NCBI RefSeq assembly: GCF_020520425.1
Contig: NC_079487.1
Span: 108,720,141 to 108,784,140, forward strand
DNA length: 64,000 nucleotides
Source: Spinacia oleracea
Taxonomy: Eukaryota > Streptophyta > Magnoliopsida > Caryophyllales > Amaranthaceae
Direction of reading: 5' to 3'
In this document: piece after piece, positions 59,716 through 64,000 of the stretch
How the letters are laid out: each line of letters opens with the position of its first letter
Numbering within the stretch: position 1 is the first letter of the stretch
Translations under genes and position numbers: made by a program
Notes under the pieces: generated by a model
Seen by the model: the letters and a program-made list of their open reading frames with translations, nothing else
What the model was told of the DNA's origin: nothing
Databases searched by the model: none

Positions 59716-61984
59716 GGTTCAGTTAAGAAAGCAGTAATAAAATCATCACCATAACTGGTTTCCTTTCTTGCCCTCTTGCTCCTCCTTGGCTCCAATTCAG
59801 AATTCACATCAGAGGTGGGAGGAGCAACAACAGGCATACTAGAAGAAGTGCTAGAAGAAGGCACATCATTGATACAAGATATTTTCAAAGGAAATACTGT
59901 TTCAAAAAACTCGGCATCTCTTGCCTCAATGATGTTACCACCTGCATAAGAATTGTTAGCACCTTTAACAAGAAAACGATATGCAGCACTTTGGTAAGCA
60001 TAACCAATAAAAATACAATCAACCGTTTTAGGACCAATCTTGTCCCTTTTGAAGCTGGGTATAGCCACCTTTGCTAGACACCCCCACACTTTCAAATAAC
60101 TTAGGTTAGGTGCACGACCCTTCCATATTTCGTATGGAGTCTTGTCTAGCTTCTTGTGAGGTACCCTGTTTAAAACATGACAAGCAGATAATATAGCTTC
60201 CCCCCACATGTTATCAGAAAACCCAGAACTAATAAGCATAGAATTCATCATGTTCTTCAATGTTCTGTTCTTCCTTTCAGCAATCCCGTTCTGCTCGGGT
60301 GTGTAGGGAGCCGTTGTCCTCATGAATGATCCCATTCTGCTCACAAAATGCCTTAAGAGTGTTAGGGTCATATTCACCACCCCTATCACTCCTAAGTCTC
60401 TTGATCTTCCTATCAAGTTGGTTCTCCACTTCGGCCTTGTATTTGAGGAACATTTCCTCAGCCTCATCTTTTGACCTGAGAAGATAAACCATGGTGAATC
60501 TTGAGCAGTCATCAACAAAAGTAATATAATACCTTTTACCACCCCTGCTCTCATAATTTTTAAAATCCCCCAAGTCACTATGAACAAGCTCTAGTACTTT
60601 AGTTTGTCTATCTATTGATTTAAATGGCTTCTTTGCAAACTTGGCCTCAACACATACTTCACATTTTGCAAAATCAGTTTTAGAAAAACTGGGAATCAAG
60701 TTAAGTTGTTTAAGCCTTTTAATTGAAGCAATGTTAAGATGACCCAACCTTGCATGCCATAAATCAATAGACTCAGCAATATAAACAGAAGAAGTACTAG
60801 CATTCTTATTCATAATTTCAAGTTTGACATCAAGAGTAAATAAACCCCCATTACAGAAACCCTTTCCCACAAACTCCCCATTATGAGTAATAACAAGCCT
60901 ATCAGAATCAAATGAAAGCTTCAATCCAGCCTTAATTAGCAAGCTACCAGAAATCAGGTTCCTACGCATTTCTGGAACATGCAACACATTGGTAAGAGTA
61001 ATAAGTTTTCCAGAGGTAAGAGTGAGAACGATCTTCCCTTTGCCTTGAACAGTTGCAGAAGCTGAATTACCCATGAAGACATTTTCACCATCAGTTTTTT
61101 CGTAGGTAGTGAACATGTCTTTGTTGGTGCAGATATGTCTCGTTGCTCCAGTATCAACGATCCATTCAGCAACATTACCTGTCAAGTTAGCTTCTGAAAC
61201 AACAGCAACAAAATGGTTAGGATTAGAAACTTCATTAGCTTCAGCAAGGTTGGCTTGGTTCTGATCCGACTTCTTCTTGGATCTGCAATCTACAGACTTG
61301 TGACCAGTTTTCCCACATTCAAAACACTTGCCCTTGAACTTATACTTCATTGGTTTCCCTTGAGGCTTGAAAGGACTTCCCTTTCCCTTAAACTTTTCAG
61401 AATATGCATGAGGCTTAGGTTCTACAAGGTTAGCCTTAGCAGACCCGGAAAACACAGATTGACCCTTATCCTTAATACGATTTTCCTCCTCAATTTTCAG
61501 GTGACCTACAAGCTCCTCTAAGGTAAGGTCCTTTTTCTTATGCATTAACTGATTACGAAAATCTTTCCAAGAGGGTGGGAGTTTCTCAATTAAAACTATA
61601 GCAAGGGTAATATCACAAATACTCAAACCCTCGGCAGCCATAGCAATGCAAATATTTTCATAAGCATGAATCTGATCAATAATTGGTTTATCATCTTGGA
61701 CTTGAAAAGCTAACCACTTACTGACACAATAACGCTTAGTACCAGCATCATCAGTTCCATATTTCTTTTCTAATGCATCCCAAATATCCCTAGCATGATT
61801 AAACCCCATATAGATATCAAGCAAAGTATTCGACATATGATGCAGCAACATGCCCTTACATGTCCTATCATCTTTAGCAAATTTCAACTCAAAAGCATGC
61901 AATTCAGTTTCATCATCAGGTTCGACAACATCATCAAGCACATAAGTGAAGGAAATAATGCCCTTGGTCCAAGTATGCATTCTA
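59716..61984 (-). pseudogene. Copia gag, protease and integrase part, frameshifted
   Basis: One frame runs from 61980 (cut N-terminus) to about 60318: gag with LPPSWKDF and zinc knuckle CFECGKTGHKSVDC; protease WIVDTGATRHIC near 61155; integrase zinc site ending KCEVCVEAK; and core Asp residues in HSDLGDF and RSDRGGEY. An extra base in the run at about 60318-60320 shifts the frame. The rest of integrase (APYTPEQNGIAERKNR, with the catalytic Glu) and the linker continue in the next frame to 59716. There the nested Tekay-like element interrupts the coding sequence, which resumes at 50144. Inactivating unless the extra base is a sequencing error. Confidence 0.87.
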
Positions 61985-63284
61985 TGTTAAGTCTAATAAA
62001 TGCGGTTCAGTATTAATTAACAAGTTAATAATTCAGTGAGATCAAGTGAGCTGAATGCCTAGCTAGAGGCCGCTTCAGTTCAAGTGGAATTAATGATATT
62101 AATCCACAGCTTACTCTTGACTGAACCCGTAGGGTCACACAAATAGTACGTAAACGGATCAAGTATTTAATGGCATTAAATACTCCATCTATGAATATTC
62201 GGAACCGACGGATCTTGGTTTCAGTGGGAGCTAAGATCGTCACAGGCAAGAAATGAATACTCCGGAAACGATGATATTGCCGGAAACGGAAATATGGATC
62301 GTATCGGAAATATGAATATTATCCAAGTCGTAGATGTTGCCGGAAACGGAAACATGGTACGTATCGGAAAATATTGTTGGAAATGGAAATATTACCAGAA
62401 TCGGAAATATTGCCGGAAACGGAAATATTGTCAGAATCGGAAATATTGCCGGAATCGGAAAATAATTCCGGAAACGGAAATATTAAATATTTGTTCGAAA
62501 CGGAAATTAATTCCGGAATCGGAAATATTAAATATTGTTCGTATCGGAAATAGATTCCGGAAATGGAATTTTAATCGGAAGCGTATCGTACGAATTAGCA
62601 TCGGACGAGGCCTGCCGGACGAAGGCCCAGCACGAAGCCAGGCCGTCGCCCAGCAAGCACGCACGCCACAGCCCAGCGCGCACAAGGCCACGCATGCGTG
62701 GGCCGCGCTGCGTGGGCTGCTGCTCGCATGCGTGGGCAGCCCTTGTGGCTGCCGTGTGTGTGTGAGTTTGAGCTCATGCCAGATTCCTGAATCTGCAAGA
62801 GTCAGTGTATGATTAAATGTCTATTCCTATTGGATAAATTGATTAAGTAGAATTCATGTAGAATTCTAATTCCAATTAATTCGCATCCTACTAGGATTAC
62901 GATTCCTTTTCCATAACTCTATAAATAAAGGCCTAGGGGTCATAATTTATACACAAGTTTCAAAGTATTCAAAAGTGAGTTTTTTTGAGAAAATTCAAAC
63001 ACCCATCTTGCCCCAAAAGTGCCGAATTTTCTGAGTACCTTAAGGGCGATTCTAGTTGGTCAATCTTAAGGCGGATCCGGACGTGCTGTGGACTATCTAC
63101 GGAGGGACGACACTTGGAGTCCTAAAAGACTTGTTCTTGTTCGGTTCGGGCGCAGCTAGGGAAGGCACGCAACAAAGAGTATGCATCTAATTATGCTAAA
63201 TGATTATGTGTAAATAATATGTTTTCTGGGTTAATGGTTGTTTCCGCATGATCTATGTAATGTCATATGTATCATAACCTAACA
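61985..63284 (+). repeat. 5' LTR of the right-edge element
   Basis: TGTTA at the left and TAACA at the right, 1,300 bp. Contains a GGAAAC/TCGGAAATATT array (62278-62560), a GC-rich block (62600-62760), and a TATA box TATAAATA at 62920-62927 in plus orientation. Confidence 0.78.
62278..62560 (+). repeat. Degenerate array of CCGGAAACGGAAATATT units in the LTR
   Basis: About 15 units of 15-20 bases, mixing CCGGAAACGG, CCGGAATCGG and GTATCGGAAA with AATATT spacers. It lies in the upstream part of the LTR, where repeated factor-binding sites are common in LTR promoters. Confidence 0.8.
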
Positions 63285-63285
63285 G

Positions 63286-63300
63286 TGGTATCACGAGCCC
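63286..63300 (+). other. Primer-binding site of the right-edge element
   Basis: TGGTATCACGAGCCC one base after the LTR. It resembles the initiator-Met site TGGTATCAGAGC with an altered middle. Confidence 0.65.
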
Positions 63301-64000
63301 CTTATTATTTTCATAATCTAAATTGCATGAACATGGTTAAATATTACAAATTTGCAAGAATTAAAAGGGGTGATTAATTTTCGTAATTGTTAATTAATTG
63401 CAAATTGCGTTTATTTAATTATATGTACGCAGTTTTTCGGCAGTTTCTTCATTACTCATCCGAATTGAGTGATTTTTGTGTCAATTCCGCATGTAAAAGG
63501 CATTCTAAAATTTTGACAAAAATAGTATTTTTCTGCCGAACCCAGAATTCTCAAATTCGAAGCCTAACTATGACTTTTCGAAGGTTTTAGTTTTTCGAAT
63601 GCAAAATTTCGTAAATTTAAGATGTTAAATTAAATATTTGCGATTCTTGTTGATAAATCTTGAATTTTTGATTGACCTACTGCATATGTTTAACAAGTTT
63701 GAATGCCTAGTCTTGTTAATTATGCAATCTAATTTGTAATTATGATTAATTTGTTGAAAATTAGAATAATTTAGAATTAATTTGATTTTCATAATTAATT
63801 GTAATTTAATTAGAAACCTATGATTAAAAACCACCATAAAAATTGTAAATTTACGATAAATTTTAAATTTTTATGACCTAGACTTGAATCCATAACAATC
63901 GGAAATCAATTGGATAATAAATTTTCGATTTTTCGCCCTAAAATTATGAAATTAATAATATTTATTAATTTGTCATTAATTTTAAATATAAATTTTAAAT
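63301..64000 (+). other. Leader of the right-edge element, non-coding
   Basis: AT-rich, no significant open frame, no internal repeat recognised. Continues beyond the window. Confidence 0.55.

Larger units (their letters stand above)
47212..61984 (-). mobile_element. Ty1/copia element, twice interrupted, 5' end outside the window
   Basis: Its own sequence is 47212-50144 and 59716-61984. Reading leftwards: gag (cut at 61984 by another LTR element), protease, integrase, a 9.6-kb Tekay-like insertion, RT/RNase H, polypurine tract, 3' LTR. The coding frame on each side of the nested element continues exactly across the duplicated GGTTC, showing the order of insertion. The gag and RT style fits the Tork side of plant copia elements, but the lineage needs a tree. 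One integrase frameshift makes it non-autonomous as it stands. Confidence 0.88.
61985..64000 (+). mobile_element. LTR retrotransposon, 5' end only, runs off the window
   Basis: 5' LTR 61985-63284, a primer-binding site just after it, then 700 bases of leader without coding frames. It is inserted in the gag of the copia element at TTCTA (61980-61984). The second copy of that target lies beyond the window. The class cannot be told without the coding part. Confidence 0.75.

Noticed and set aside
62294-62812. 172-codon frame in the right-edge LTR
   Set aside because: It is produced by the CGGAAA repeat array and the GC-rich block of the LTR. No domain.

Overview
The window is nuclear DNA of a flowering plant. 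The evidence is spliced genes with GT-AG introns, class III peroxidases, an NPF (NRT1/PTR) transporter, many Stowaway MITEs with CTCCCTCCGT ends, and Ty3/gypsy and Ty1/copia LTR retrotransposons. The eudicot style of the genes and the repeat types would suit a Caryophyllales genome such as the spinach/beet group. That placement is a weak inference from general resemblance.

Layout. 1-5840: repeat-rich intergenic DNA with a ~77-bp minisatellite, two small CACTA-type MITEs, two Stowaways and a 276-bp tandem duplication. 5841-13178 (minus): a complete four-exon NPF transporter of 583 codons plus stop, whose introns hold three Stowaways and a fold-back element. 13281-17040: a Stowaway carrying a tRNA-derived SINE with a perfect 18-bp target-site duplication (TSD), then a broken L1-type LINE (minus). 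17090-22330: a leader-like first exon, then a ~1.4-kb unit repeated about three times in tandem. 22936-27079: a Harbinger-like element containing a hAT-like MITE, a second hAT-like element filled with a degenerate GACCCGA array, and a tiny TSD-flanked LINE remnant.

27711-29605 and 44321-46897 (plus): two paralogous, apparently intact secreted class III peroxidase genes with identical intron positions. Between them sits a young, complete 11.6-kb Tat-type Ty3/gypsy element (30619-42247; 427-bp LTRs, three LTR mismatches, TSD CTTTA). Besides gag and pol it carries, on the opposite strand between pol and the 3' LTR, a five-exon gene with an open frame of 957 codons and its own TATA-like promoter.

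47212-64000 is a nest of LTR elements. A Ty1/copia element (minus) is interrupted at GGTTC by a Tekay-like Ty3/gypsy element (50145-59715, 2.5-kb LTRs) and again at TTCTA by a plus-strand LTR element that starts at 61985 and runs off the window. The Tekay-like element has lost the end of pol. In its place is an exact 95-bp copy of the copia flank next to the LTR, the footprint of an unusual rearrangement.

The host genes are one transporter and two cell-wall peroxidases; nothing indicates that they form one pathway. No previously unknown cellular system is claimed. The strongest candidates for a second look are the spliced antisense gene of the Tat-type element, the 95-bp flank duplication, the 1.4-kb tandem repeat locus, and a 74-bp near-identical tract shared by the two peroxidases.
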